Assembly: GCF_036250755.1 (NCBI RefSeq) | Contig: NZ_CP109583.1 | Location: forward strand, 3,534,001 to 3,598,000 | Direction: 5' to 3' | DNA from: Streptomyces uncialis | Lineage (GTDB): Bacteria; Actinomycetota; Actinomycetes; Streptomycetales; Streptomycetaceae | DNA: 64,000 nt | Shown: in pieces, positions 18,160 to 26,919 of the stretch | Position numbering within the stretch: the stretch's first letter is position 1 | Layout: every line of letters begins with the position of its first letter | Program-made: the position numbers and the translations under genes | The notes under the pieces: generated by a model | Databases searched by the model: none | Told to the model about the DNA's origin: nothing | The model's input: the letters and a program-made list of their open reading frames with translations, nothing else

Positions 18160-19661
18160 TGCCGAGACCATGGTCCCCGACCGGCGAGGAGAGCGGGGTC
18201 GGACGCCCCTCGTTCGTCGCGGAGTTCGGGCTCTGGGACGAACGCCGGATCGCGGCGGCCGAACGGATCGCGGCCGAGCTGGACGACATCGACCTCGTCC
18301 GGGTCGTCTTCTGCGACCCGCACGGGCTGGCCCGCTCCAAGACGGTGCCCGCGGAGGTCTTCCGCACGGTGCTGCGCAACGGCATGGACTTCAGCGCCGG
18401 ACCGTTCCTCTTCGACACCGGGCACGCCGTCGCCGTCGACTTCCTCACCGACCCCGGTGTGGGCGTGGACGAACTGCGCGGCGCGGGGGACTTCGTACTC
18501 GTCCCCGACCCGTGCACGTTCCAGGTGCTGCCCGGCACCGGGACGCGGACCGCGTGGGTGCAGGGCGACGAGTACCTGCGCGACGGCACGCCGCATCCGC
18601 TCTCCCCCCGCGGTGTGCTGCGCCGGGTGCTGGCCGCGTACGCCGAGCGGGATCTGGCGCCGGTCGTCGGGCTGGAGGTCGAGTGGTACCTCACCCGGCT
18701 GCTGGGCGGGCCGCCCGGGAACACGGACAACGGCTTCGGCCGGCAGGGCGCCGCCCCGGCGGTGGAGGCAGTGAACCCCGGCTACCAGTTCAACCTCGAC
18801 GCGTCGTACGACTCGGTGGCCCATATCGCGGACCCGCTCGCCCTGACGCTGATGTCGCTCGGACTGCCGCTGCGCACGATGGAGCACGAGTCGGGACCCG
18901 GGCAGCTGGAGACGACGTTCGCCCCGATGGCCGCCCTGGAAGCGGCGGACGCGATGCTGCTGCTGCGCACCCAGATCAAACGCTTCTGCCGCAGCCGCGG
19001 CCACCACGCCTCGTTCATGACGCTGCCGCGCCTGGACGCTTTCGACTCCAGCGGCTGGCATCTGCACCAGTCCGTGGCGAGCACGAAGACGGACGCCAAT
19101 GTGTTCGCGGCGGGCGAGGGACCGGACACGATCTCCCCGGCGGGCGCCGCGTATGTCGAGGGACTGCTGTCCCGGGCCCGGGAGTTCTGTCTGCTGTCCG
19201 TGCCGACGGTGAACGGCTACCGGCGCCTCGCACCGGAGTTCACGCTCTCCCCCACCTCGGTCGACTGGGCCTACGAGGACCGCAGCGTGATGGTCCGGGT
19301 GCTCAGCGGCGGCAGCTCGACGCACGCCGAGAACCGGATCGGGGAACCGTGCGCCAACCCCTATCTGACCATGGCCGCCCAGCTGCACGCGGGCCTGGCG
19401 GGGATGGACGCCGGGATCGTGGCGGGCCCGGCCGCGCACCGGCCCGCGTACCCGGCGCTGCCGGTGTCGCTGGGCGAGGCGCTGGACGCGTTCCGCGCGA
19501 GCGACCGCGCGACCGAGCTGCTCGGCGCACCGCTCAAGACCTGTCTGACGAAGCTGAAGGAGAGCGAGCTCGCGCGGTTCGACGCGTGGTGCGAGGCGCA
19601 GCGCCCGCCCCCCGGCGACGTCACCGAGTGGGAGCACCGCGAGTACTTCGACGCCTTCTGA
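18159..19661 (+). CDS. glutamine synthetase-like ligase
   Basis: A 500-aa GS-fold enzyme from ATG 18159 with aaaggag upstream. The N-terminal beta-grasp includes DLVRVVFCDPHGLARSKTVP. The catalytic domain shows GLEVEWYL (metal-binding Glu), EHESGPGQLETTF, DSSGWHLHQSV (His loop) and HAENRIGEPCANPYLTMAA. There is no NLYDLP-type adenylylation site, so it groups with gamma-glutamyl-amine ligases rather than housekeeping GS. In the kinamycin and fosfazinomycin N-N pathway a GS homologue joins (acetyl)hydrazine to the gamma-carboxyl of glutamate using ATP; that is the inferred reaction. Confidence 0.9.
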   Translation: MPRPWSPTGEESGVGRPSFVAEFGLWDERRIAAAERIAAELDDIDLVRVVFCDPHGLARSKTVPAEVFRTVLRNGMDFSAGPFLFDTGHAVAVDFLTDPGVGVDELRGAGDFVLVPDPCTFQVLPGTGTRTAWVQGDEYLRDGTPHPLSPRGVLRRVLAAYAERDLAPVVGLEVEWYLTRLLGGPPGNTDNGFGRQGAAPAVEAVNPGYQFNLDASYDSVAHIADPLALTLMSLGLPLRTMEHESGPGQLETTFAPMAALEAADAMLLLRTQIKRFCRSRGHHASFMTLPRLDAFDSSGWHLHQSVASTKTDANVFAAGEGPDTISPAGAAYVEGLLSRAREFCLLSVPTVNGYRRLAPEFTLSPTSVDWAYEDRSVMVRVLSGGSSTHAENRIGEPCANPYLTMAAQLHAGLAGMDAGIVAGPAAHRPAYPALPVSLGEALDAFRASDRATELLGAPLKTCLTKLKESELARFDAWCEAQRPPPGDVTEWEHREYFDAF

Positions 19662-19844
19662 CCACCCAGGCCACCCACCCCGGGCCCATCCCGGTCCTGT
19701 CCCGGCGCCCACCCCGGCCCCACCTCAGGACCACCTTCAGAACCACCCCGGCACCACCGCACGGCACCACCCCAGCACCACCGCACCCAAGGCACCACCA
19801 CCGCACCACCGCACAGCACTGTCCGGACGAGAGGGAGAACAGCA
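19662..19844. repeat. CACCACC-rich low-complexity spacer
   Basis: About 180 bp of C/A-rich irregular repeats (accaccccagcaccaccgca and variants) on the plus strand, almost free of T. It has no gene. A gagaggga ribosome site closes it just before the next start. It could be an unstructured untranslated leader inside the operon. Confidence 0.5.
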
Positions 19845-20639
19845 ATGTCACGGTACGAATGGGGCGAGACGAACCCCGGCATCGACAGGCTCAAGCAGGC
19901 CATCGCGCCCGCCCGGCAGAAGGTGATCGGCCACCCGGTCTACCACCAGCTGAACACCAAGGAAGCCGTCGTCACGTTCATGGAGCACCACATCTTCGCG
20001 GTGTGGGACTTCATGTCGCTGCTGAAGTCCCTCCAGCGCAGCCTGACCTGTGTCGAGGTGCCGTGGGTGCCGGACGGGCCCACCGGGAGCCGCCGGCTCA
20101 TCAACGACATCGTCCTCGTCGAGGAGAGCGACGAGCTCGGCGACGGCTTCATCAGCCACTTCGAGCTGTATCTCGACGGTATGCGGCAGGCGGGCGCCGA
20201 CACCGCGCGCGTCGACTCCTTCATCGCGCTGCTGCGCGAGGGGCGGCCGGTGCTGCCGTCGCTGAAGGAGGCGGGCGTGCCGGAACCCTCCGCGGAGTTC
20301 GTCGCCACGACCTGGGAGTTCATCGAGAACGCGCCCACGCACCGGCAGGCCGCGGCCTTCGCGTTCAGCCGCGAGGACCTGATCCCCGACATGTTCGACC
20401 AGGTCGCCGCGCTGGGCGCGGAGCACGCCGAGCTGTCGACGTTCGTCGACTACCTCCGCCGCCATATCCAGGTGGACGCCGAGGAGCACACCCCGATGGC
20501 GATGCAGATGCTCGCCGATCTGTGCGGCGACGACGAGCGCAAGTGGGCGGAGTGCGAGGAGACCATCAACGTCGCGCTCGCGGCCCGGATCCGGCTGTGG
20601 GACGGCATTCTCGGGGCGTTCCCCGAGGGCTCCCGCTGA
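19845..20639 (+). CDS. DUF3050-type, haem-oxygenase-fold protein (candidate diiron oxidase)
   Basis: A 264-aa all-helical protein from ATG 19845. The start [20 protein letters not shown], then [20 protein letters not shown] and [17 protein letters not shown] are DUF3050 hallmarks. DUF3050 belongs to the haem-oxygenase-like fold that also houses HDO diiron N-oxygenases. Possible metal ligands are Glu47, Glu93 or Glu94, His105, His207, Asp211 and His215 (HIQVDAEEH). That reading is mine, not shown. It is followed 73 bp later by a ferredoxin that could feed it electrons. In this context it is a strong candidate for nitrogen oxidation or N-N bond formation. Confidence 0.8.
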   Translation: MSRYEWGETNPGIDRLKQAIAPARQKVIGHPVYHQLNTKEAVVTFMEHHIFAVWDFMSLLKSLQRSLTCVEVPWVPDGPTGSRRLINDIVLVEESDELGDGFISHFELYLDGMRQAGADTARVDSFIALLREGRPVLPSLKEAGVPEPSAEFVATTWEFIENAPTHRQAAAFAFSREDLIPDMFDQVAALGAEHAELSTFVDYLRRHIQVDAEEHTPMAMQMLADLCGDDERKWAECEETINVALAARIRLWDGILGAFPEGSR

Positions 20640-20712
20640 CCGGACCTGATTCGACGCGTCCCGGGCCCGTGGCGGCACGGGCCCGGGACGCCAGGAAGCT
20701 GAGGAGCACGAC

Positions 20713-21048
20713 ATGCCGAGGGACAAGGACACATCCACAGCGGGCACCGGGCGCGCCGAGCGGATCGCGGAGCGCTCCCGCGGTGACAACTGGAAGAAGG
20801 CGCCACGTCGTATCGAGGCGTCGGAGTGCATCACCTGCGACCTGTGCCTGCGCAACTGCCCGCCGGAGTTCGGGGCGATCTTCGACAGCGGACTCGATGT
20901 CGTGATCGTCCCCGAGCTGTGCTCCGGCTGCCCCGCGTGCGTGCTGGTCTGCCCCGTCGACTGCATCTATGTGGACGAGGAGTGGTCGCCCACCGGGGAC
21001 CGGATGTGGGACCACATCGAGCTGACCGCCGAAGGAGCTGCGCCATGA
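20713..21048 (+). CDS. 2x[4Fe-4S] ferredoxin
   Basis: A 111-aa protein from ATG 20713 with two complete cluster motifs: CITCDLCLRNCP and CSGCPACVLVCP, both CxxCxxCxxxCP. About 40 mostly charged residues precede the fold. It is a soluble electron carrier. Its stop overlaps the next start (ATGA, 21045-21048), so it is translationally coupled to the 659-aa unknown protein, and it follows the DUF3050 gene. It probably supplies electrons to one of these two. A dedicated reductase is not seen in the window. Confidence 0.93.
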   Translation: MPRDKDTSTAGTGRAERIAERSRGDNWKKAPRRIEASECITCDLCLRNCPPEFGAIFDSGLDVVIVPELCSGCPACVLVCPVDCIYVDEEWSPTGDRMWDHIELTAEGAAP

Positions 21049-23024
21049 CCCTGCCCACCGAGCGGGACGCGGGACTGTCCCGCAAGGCCGCGATGGCGAA
21101 GGCCCGGCAGAGCCGGCGGCCCAGCCGGCTCGGCCGGCGGGCGGGGTCGGCGCCCGAGCCGGACTACGTGGTGGCCGACGACGCCGGGTTCCCGGGGCTG
21201 CTGAAGCGGACCTGGGAGCGGGCGTCGGCCGCGGCGGACCTGCCTTCGGCGGTGGAGGTGCTGCTCACGCTCGACGGGCATGTGCCCGCGGACGTCCAGC
21301 TGCGGGCGCTGCCCGCGCCCGAGGAGTGCGCGCTGGACGTCCTGCTCGGGCGGACGTGGCGGGCGGCGGGGCACGGAGGCGGGGAGGGTGCCGGTGGCGG
21401 CTCGCGTACTGGCTCCGGCTCCGCGGTCCGTACAGGTCCGGCGGACGGCACCGGCACCGGCACCGGCACCGGCACCGGGGAGGAGCATCCCGCGGGTACG
21501 GCGTTCCTCGGGGAGATCGGGCTGAACACCAGCGGCCGGGTCGTGGTGCGGGTCCCGTCGAAGGAGCCGCTGGCCGGTCGGGAGGAACTGGTCGGCGGTG
21601 TGCTGCGCGTGCCGTGGTCCGGGCGCGATCTCGCGGAGTACCGGGCCGCTTCGCTGCGTGGCGCCGAGCGGCTGGGCGAGTCGGACGCCGACTGCCGGAA
21701 GTGGCTGGCGCAGGCGGGGCCGGAGGGCCGTCGCGAGATGCTGGAGCGGCTGAAGGAGGCGGCCCTGCGGACGGCGCCCTTCGTGCTGTACTCCGGGGAC
21801 CGGCAGTACACCAACTTCCGGGACCAGAACACGCTGACGGGCAAGACGCTGTGGCCGGGGCATCCCGACTGCGCGCTCAGCAGTCTGGCGCCGGTCCCGC
21901 TCGACCTGTGGTCGGACAGCGATGTGCGGATGGTGGTGTGCCTGACGCTGCTGGTGCGTTCGGCCGGGTTCGCCCGGATCGAGGAGGCCAACGGCACCCA
22001 GCTCACCACCGACCATGTGGCCCACCTCCTGGAGCACACCCGCCGGGCGTACGAGGGCGTGCCGGGCGGGACCCGGGTGGCGCCCGCGGCCTCGGCCGGG
22101 GCGGCGGACCTGGCCGGGCTGGCGGAGGCGCTCGGGCGGCGGCGCCGGGAGGTCACGGCCGGTGTCCAGCTCTACCGCGAGATCCACGGCCCGCTGATGC
22201 ACAAGGTCGAACGGGTCGCCGGCGCTCCCGGTGAGGGTGCGCGGCGGCTGGAGGCGGAGCTGTGCGCGCGGCTGCGCGAGCGGCTGCCGGTCGGTGACGG
22301 TGACACGTTCGACGGGCTGGCCGCCGGTGCCGGGGCGGCGCCCGGCTGGCTGGCCGAGCCGCACGGGGGCTACGGGAGCGGCCTGGAGTCCCTGGTGCAC
22401 GAGACGGTGTCCGCGGCGACGGAGGTGTTCGCCGCCGACTTCGCGATGAGCCGCGGTATGCGGTCGCTGACGGCGCTGGTCGCGGCGCTGCGGGCCGAGG
22501 AGTGGCCGAGGATCGCGGAGTGGGACACCCCGCACTTCTTCTGCTGTGTCGTGCCCGCGCCCGGGGCCCGGCGGTACTTCGGGGACTCGTCGGCGCATCT
22601 GGCCGACATGGCGTGGTCGATGTCGGCGCGGATGCAGTACAACTCGTGGCACTTCCTGGTCGGCAATCTGCCGAAGGTGCCCGAGGTCGAGGCCCGGGAC
22701 TACTTCGTGCCGCCCACGCTGCCGGACATCGCGTACCACTCCGACCAGCACCATCACGGGCATGTCGCGGCCAAGGTGCGTTTCAGCATCCGCAGTCCGC
22801 AGGCGGTCGAGGTGCTGGGCCGGACGTTCGGGGGGTTCGTCGATCTGCGGCTGCTGCGCTGCGAGGGGAAGCCGTTCGACGAGCAGGACCTGCTGGCCGC
22901 GCACCGCGCCTCGGGGTTCGTCGCGAAGGCCACGAGCCTGGCCGCGGCGCTGGTCGCGGACGGCGCGGACGTCGAGATCGGGACGTTCGACAGCCAGTGG
23001 CACTGGGACCGGATCGCCGGGTAG
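21045..23024 (+). CDS. uncharacterised 659-aa protein of the N-N sub-cluster
   Basis: Starts at ATG 21045, overlapping the ferredoxin stop. I do not recognise the family. The first 60 residues are basic, and residues about 110-145 are a Gly/Thr linker coded by a (ggcacc)5 hexanucleotide run at 21447-21476. Two larger blocks follow: about 150-400 (TAPFVLYSGDRQYTNFRDQN, SDVRMVVCLTLLVRSAGFAR) and about 440-659 (HFFCCVVPAPGARRYFGDSS, SMSARMQYNSWHFLVGNLP). A His cluster, YHSDQHHHGHVAAKVRFSI, near residue 570 could bind metal. There is no signal peptide or membrane span. Being last in the operon and coupled to a ferredoxin, it may be a redox or N-N-forming enzyme; that is inference. Confidence 0.8.
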   Translation: MTLPTERDAGLSRKAAMAKARQSRRPSRLGRRAGSAPEPDYVVADDAGFPGLLKRTWERASAAADLPSAVEVLLTLDGHVPADVQLRALPAPEECALDVLLGRTWRAAGHGGGEGAGGGSRTGSGSAVRTGPADGTGTGTGTGTGEEHPAGTAFLGEIGLNTSGRVVVRVPSKEPLAGREELVGGVLRVPWSGRDLAEYRAASLRGAERLGESDADCRKWLAQAGPEGRREMLERLKEAALRTAPFVLYSGDRQYTNFRDQNTLTGKTLWPGHPDCALSSLAPVPLDLWSDSDVRMVVCLTLLVRSAGFARIEEANGTQLTTDHVAHLLEHTRRAYEGVPGGTRVAPAASAGAADLAGLAEALGRRRREVTAGVQLYREIHGPLMHKVERVAGAPGEGARRLEAELCARLRERLPVGDGDTFDGLAAGAGAAPGWLAEPHGGYGSGLESLVHETVSAATEVFAADFAMSRGMRSLTALVAALRAEEWPRIAEWDTPHFFCCVVPAPGARRYFGDSSAHLADMAWSMSARMQYNSWHFLVGNLPKVPEVEARDYFVPPTLPDIAYHSDQHHHGHVAAKVRFSIRSPQAVEVLGRTFGGFVDLRLLRCEGKPFDEQDLLAAHRASGFVAKATSLAAALVADGADVEIGTFDSQWHWDRIAG

Positions 23025-23031
23025 CGCCCGG

Positions 23032-23094
23032 CCGGGGCATACGCCAGGGGCCCGCCGACCACAACGGTCGGCGGGCCCCTGGCGTATGCCCCGG
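23032..23094. terminator. long bidirectional hairpin terminator
   Basis: A perfect 29-bp stem (23032-23060 and 23066-23094) with the loop acaac. It lies 8 bp after the stop of the 659-aa protein gene and 10 bp from the stop of the convergent oxygenase gene, insulating the N-N operon from the polyketide tailoring operon. Confidence 0.9.
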
Positions 23095-23103
23095 GTGAGG
23101 TGG

Positions 23104-23841
23104 TCAGACCCCGGCGGGCTGCGGCGCGGACCGGGTGTGGACGACGCGGTAGGCGTTCCAGTCGGCCGCGGTCGTCAGCGAGTCGCGCTTGGCCCGGTTC
23201 CTGCGGCGCGCGTCGGGCTGCTTGTCCTCGGTCATGGTGCGGAACGTCTCGTAGGACTCCCGGCCGTCCCACTGGGAGTAGACGACCACGAAGTCGTCGT
23301 CCTTGCCGAAGGCCGTCAGGGCGCCGTCCAGGGTGCCCCGGGAGCGGATGCCGCGCAGCACGTTCTGCGAGCGGTAGCCCGGCACGTCCACCAGCCAGTC
23401 GTGGGCCGAGCCGAGGGTGCTGATCAGCGCGCGCTGGTCGGCGGACGCGACGCCGAGGACCTCGATGACCGTGTAGTCGTCGCGGTCGGGCGATATCTCG
23501 GTGACGTCGCCGAGCGAGGGGTGGCGCTGGGCGACCTCCACCTCGGTCTGCATCAGCCGGATGAACGTCGAGATCTCATGGAAGACCGGCACCGTGCGGT
23601 GCTTGAACTCGTCGTCCTGGTAGCGCGACTCCAGGTCCTGCGTGCCGCGCCACTGGATGAAGTTCGCGGTCCCCATCTTCTGCTGGCCCCGGTGGACGGT
23701 GCTGGAGACCCAGCCGGGGAAGGCCGCGGTGTCGACGATCGACCGCATCTCGCCGACGAGGGTGTCCACCCGTTCCGGCAGGTCGGTCTTGAACAGGTTG
23801 ATGACGGTCAGATACCCGTTCTCGGGGTTGATGAAGGGCAT
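23104..23841 (-). CDS. AlpJ/JadG/GilOII-type ring-opening oxygenase (double ABM domain)
   Basis: A 245-aa protein from ATG 23841, with gaggag upstream. It has two ferredoxin-like ABM folds: about residues 8-105 (GYLTVINLFKTDLPERVDTL, FIQWRGTQDLESRYQDDEF) and about 125-230 (DDYTVIEVLGVASADQRALI, DDDFVVVYSQWDGRESYETF). This length and order fit the oxygenases that cleave the angucycline B ring on the way to benzofluorene, jadomycin or gilvocarcin skeletons. These take reduced flavin or hydroquinone substrates and no metal. It is the last gene of a leftward operon of five genes and the best single sign that the product is an atypical, ring-rearranged angucycline. Confidence 0.85.
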   Translation of the reverse strand: MPFINPENGYLTVINLFKTDLPERVDTLVGEMRSIVDTAAFPGWVSSTVHRGQQKMGTANFIQWRGTQDLESRYQDDEFKHRTVPVFHEISTFIRLMQTEVEVAQRHPSLGDVTEISPDRDDYTVIEVLGVASADQRALISTLGSAHDWLVDVPGYRSQNVLRGIRSRGTLDGALTAFGKDDDFVVVYSQWDGRESYETFRTMTEDKQPDARRRNRAKRDSLTTAADWNAYRVVHTRSAPQPAGV

Positions 23842-23909
23842 GCTCTCCTCGCATCCTCTGGTTTCGGTCGCTACCGGTCGCGGGCCGGGCGGGAAGGGGC
23901 GGACCCGGT

Positions 23910-25436
23910 CTACGGGCGGGCGCCCGCCGCGGCGGGGGCCTGGGTCCGGTCGTGGTCGCCCGGCGCGCCGAACCAGCGGCCGAGGGCGTCCGTCAGTCCT
24001 GCCGTCCCGGAGCCGCCGGAGCCGATCCAGGCGAGGTAGCCGTCGGGGCGTACCAGCGCCGCCTCGACGTCCGCGAGGGCGCCCTGGGGGCGGGACTTGG
24101 GGGTGACGACGTCGATCCGGCCGGTCCACGGCGCGGCGGCGGCGCGCAGTTCCTCGTCGTCGCGCAGGTCGAGCAGGAAGCCGCGTCCGGCGTGCAGCAG
24201 CTGGAAGGCGTTCGCCGTGCCGGACGGGGCGAAGTCGCCGGTCAGTTCGGTGTCCGGGAGCCGGCGGCCGAGCAGCGGGTGGCCGCCCGCCCCGACGTCG
24301 TAGCGGATGTCGAGGCCGGTGACCATGCCGACGAGCAGCTTCTGGACCTCCTCGTAGGCCAGCAGCTCGGTCATGACCTCGCGCATCGGGTCCAGTTCGT
24401 CGCCGCTGAGGTAGAGGATGCGCTGGGCGAGGGTGTTGGCGAGGATGCGGGCCCCGACGGGGTGCCGCTCGCCGTGGTAGGTGTCGAGGAGTTCCGTGGT
24501 GGCGTCGCCGCGCAGCGCGGCGGCGAGCTTCCAGCCGAGGTTCATGGCGTCACCGATGCCCGCGCTCATGCCCTGGGCGCCGACCGGCAGATGGATGTGC
24601 GCGGCGTCACCGAGCAGGAACACCCGGCCCTTGCGGTACTCGGCGGCCTGGCGGCTCGCGTCGGTGGTGTAGCTGGTCCACAGGGGCTTGCCGCCGCTGA
24701 TGTCCTCGCCGGTGAGCCGGTTCCACGCGGCGGCGACCTCCTCGAAGGACGGCGGGCCGTCGCCCTGCCGCTCGCCGCCGCGCTCATGGACGACGACCCG
24801 GTTCATCTCGGGGCCCATCGGCAGCACCATGACCATCCCGCCCGGTACCCGCTCGCCGGAGAACCGGGGCCGCAGCTGGAGGCCGGCCACATCGGCGAAC
24901 CACAGTTCGAGGGTCGGGTCGGTGCCGGGGAAGTCGACCCCGGCCAGGTTGCGGACCTTGCTCCGGCCGCCGTCGCAGCCCGCGGCGTAGCGGGCCCGCA
25001 GCCGCTTGGTGCCGTCCGGGGTGACGACGTCCAGGGTGACGCCGTCCTCGTCCTGGGTGAGCCCGGTGACCTCGTGCTCCCGGTAGACCTCGGCGCCGAG
25101 CCCGGTGGCCCATCCGTTGAGCACACCCTCGGTGAGGGACTGGGGCTTGCCCCGCGCGCCGTAGGAACCGCCCTCCACCACCCGGAAGTCGATGGGCAGC
25201 CCGCCGAAGTGGCCGACGGGTATGGTCGCCAGCTCACCGAAGCCGGGCAGCAGCCCGCGCTGGTCGAACTCCTCGATGGTGCGGGCGGAGAAGCCGAGGG
25301 CGCGCGACTGCCTCATCGGCTCGGCCAGCCGGTCGAGCACGAGGGTCCGTACTCCGGCCAGGCGCAGTTCACCGGCGAGCATGAGCCCGGTGGGGCCTGC
25401 CCCCACCACGATGACATCGGCATCAAAGCCTTGCAT
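23910..25436 (-). CDS. FAD-dependent aromatic monooxygenase (PgaE/JadH class)
   Basis: A 508-aa class A flavoprotein hydroxylase from ATG 25436. It shows the Rossmann FAD motif VIVVGAGPTGLMLAGELRLA at the N-terminus, the DG motif YAAGCDGGRSKVR near residue 165 and the GD motif GRVFLLGDAAHIHLPVGAQG near 285, plus the C-terminal thioredoxin-like domain. Such enzymes use NADPH and oxygen to hydroxylate or rearrange polycyclic aromatic polyketides. Its start overlaps the upstream monooxygenase stop by 14 bp. It lies 68 bp from the ring-opening oxygenase. Regiochemistry cannot be read from sequence. Confidence 0.92.
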   Translation of the reverse strand: MQGFDADVIVVGAGPTGLMLAGELRLAGVRTLVLDRLAEPMRQSRALGFSARTIEEFDQRGLLPGFGELATIPVGHFGGLPIDFRVVEGGSYGARGKPQSLTEGVLNGWATGLGAEVYREHEVTGLTQDEDGVTLDVVTPDGTKRLRARYAAGCDGGRSKVRNLAGVDFPGTDPTLELWFADVAGLQLRPRFSGERVPGGMVMVLPMGPEMNRVVVHERGGERQGDGPPSFEEVAAAWNRLTGEDISGGKPLWTSYTTDASRQAAEYRKGRVFLLGDAAHIHLPVGAQGMSAGIGDAMNLGWKLAAALRGDATTELLDTYHGERHPVGARILANTLAQRILYLSGDELDPMREVMTELLAYEEVQKLLVGMVTGLDIRYDVGAGGHPLLGRRLPDTELTGDFAPSGTANAFQLLHAGRGFLLDLRDDEELRAAAAPWTGRIDVVTPKSRPQGALADVEAALVRPDGYLAWIGSGGSGTAGLTDALGRWFGAPGDHDRTQAPAAAGARP

Positions 25437-26919
25437 TTCGCTTCCTCACTTCCGGATGCAGCAGTTTCCCGAGGGCTTGGTCCAGGTCTTCCTCGCTGTC
25501 GTCGGCCCAGGCGACATAGCCGTCGGGCCGCAGGAGGACGGTGGTGATGCCGGGGAGCGACCCCGACTCGTCGATGACACGCAGCACCGGGACGGGGAAC
25601 CGGCCGGGGCCGGCCGCCCCGGGCGCGAGCGTCAGGAGGACGGGCCCGGGGCCCGTCGCGAGCAGCGGGCCCGTGGCTGTCCGCAGCCGCAGCCCCGCGA
25701 CGCGCCGCCCGGTGAGCCCGGGTCCTGGCGGGCCGTAGCGGTCGCCGAGGTTCGACGCGGCGGCGGCCAGATGGGTGCGGACCCGGTCCAGGCCGGTCAG
25801 CTCGGTGAGGACCGCGCGCAGCGGTTCGGCCCCGGAGCCGCCGAGCAGCAGGAGTTCCTGGGCGGTCACATGGGCGAGGACCCGCGCGGCGACCGGGTGC
25901 CGTTCGTCGTGGTAGGTGTCCAGCAGTCCGGGGGCCGCCAGGCCGCGCGCCGTCGCGGCGAGCTTCCAGCCGAGGTTGACGGCGTCCTGGAGGCCGGTGT
26001 TGAGGGCCTGGCCGCCGATCGGCAGATGGTGGTGGGCGGCGTCACCGGCCAGCAGCACCCGGCCCCGGCGGTAGGCGGTGGCGTGCGCGGTGGAGTTGTC
26101 GAAGGCGTCCAGCCAGACGGCCCGACCGCCGGAGATGTCCTCGCCGGTGACCCGCTCCCACCGGGCCGCGATCTCGGCGAACTCCGGGGGCCCGGTGCGT
26201 GCCGTGACGGCCCGGCCGGTGGCGTGGACCATGACGCGGGTGACACCGTCGCGGGTCGAGGCGACCGCGAACCCGCCGGGCAGCCGCTCGAAGCGCCGGT
26301 CGCGGACGGCCAGGCCGGTCACGTCGGCGCGCAGCAGTTCCCTGGTCGGCGCGGTGGCCGTGACGGCGAACCCGGCGAGCCTGCGTACGGCGCCGTTGGC
26401 GCCGTCGCAGCCGACCACGTACCGCGCCTCGATCCGGCGGGGGCCCGCGGGGCCGTGGACCTCGCACAGGACGTGGTCCGGGCCCTCGGTCAGTCCGGTG
26501 AGTTCGGTCGAGCGCAGCACGGTCGCGCCGAGTTCCGCGGCGCGTTGTCCCAGGGACGCCTCGGTGCGGTACTGGGGCACCTTCCAGTTGCCCGCGTACG
26601 GGCTGTCCAGGGCGGACAGGTCGTACCCCAGCCCGCCGAAGTGCGCCCGTGGTTCGTGGGCGGCCTCGGCGAGCAGCGCGTCGAACCCGCGCTCGTGCAG
26701 CAGTTCGGCGGTCAGCGCGGTGAGCTGGCTCGCGCGGGACTCCGTCATCGGCTCCGCCAGCCGTTCCACGACGACGACCGGCACCCCGGCCGTCCGCAGT
26801 TCGCAGGCCAGCAGCAGTCCGACCGGTCCCGCGCCCACGACGACGACCGGGGCGGGCGGTACGGGCGGTACGGGCGATGGGGCCGGTGCGACGGGTGGGG
26901 TCGCCGGGGGGCGGGTCAC
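25423..26919 (-). CDS. FAD-dependent aromatic monooxygenase, divergent copy
   Basis: A 498-aa class A monooxygenase from GTG 26919, overlapping the aromatase stop by GTGA. About 22 Pro/Ala-rich residues precede the FAD motif VVVVGAGPVGLLLACELRTA. The DG motif YVVGCDGANGAVRRLAG and GD motif GRVLLAGDAAHHHLPIGGQA are intact. It is the least similar of the five monooxygenases here: its mid-region (AHFGGLGYDLSALDSPYAGN) and its ending differ from the others. It may therefore do a different job, such as dehydration-coupled oxygenation or reduction as in JadH-like partners. It is translationally coupled to both neighbours. Confidence 0.9.
   Translation of the reverse strand: MTRPPATPPVAPAPSPVPPVPPAPVVVVGAGPVGLLLACELRTAGVPVVVVERLAEPMTESRASQLTALTAELLHERGFDALLAEAAHEPRAHFGGLGYDLSALDSPYAGNWKVPQYRTEASLGQRAAELGATVLRSTELTGLTEGPDHVLCEVHGPAGPRRIEARYVVGCDGANGAVRRLAGFAVTATAPTRELLRADVTGLAVRDRRFERLPGGFAVASTRDGVTRVMVHATGRAVTARTGPPEFAEIAARWERVTGEDISGGRAVWLDAFDNSTAHATAYRRGRVLLAGDAAHHHLPIGGQALNTGLQDAVNLGWKLAATARGLAAPGLLDTYHDERHPVAARVLAHVTAQELLLLGGSGAEPLRAVLTELTGLDRVRTHLAAAASNLGDRYGPPGPGLTGRRVAGLRLRTATGPLLATGPGPVLLTLAPGAAGPGRFPVPVLRVIDESGSLPGITTVLLRPDGYVAWADDSEEDLDQALGKLLHPEVRKRNARL

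Noticed and set aside
20967..23003. 678-codon minus-strand frame opposite the ferredoxin and 659-aa genes
   Set aside because: Arg/Gly/Pro-rich shadow typical of high-GC antisense frames; the plus strand has ribosome sites, ATGA coupling and a real ferredoxin.
21045..23024. Carnitine/choline acyltransferase as identity of the 659-aa protein
   Set aside because: Considered because of size and gene-neighbour memory, but I could not find the catalytic His motif or other family signatures, so I left it unassigned.
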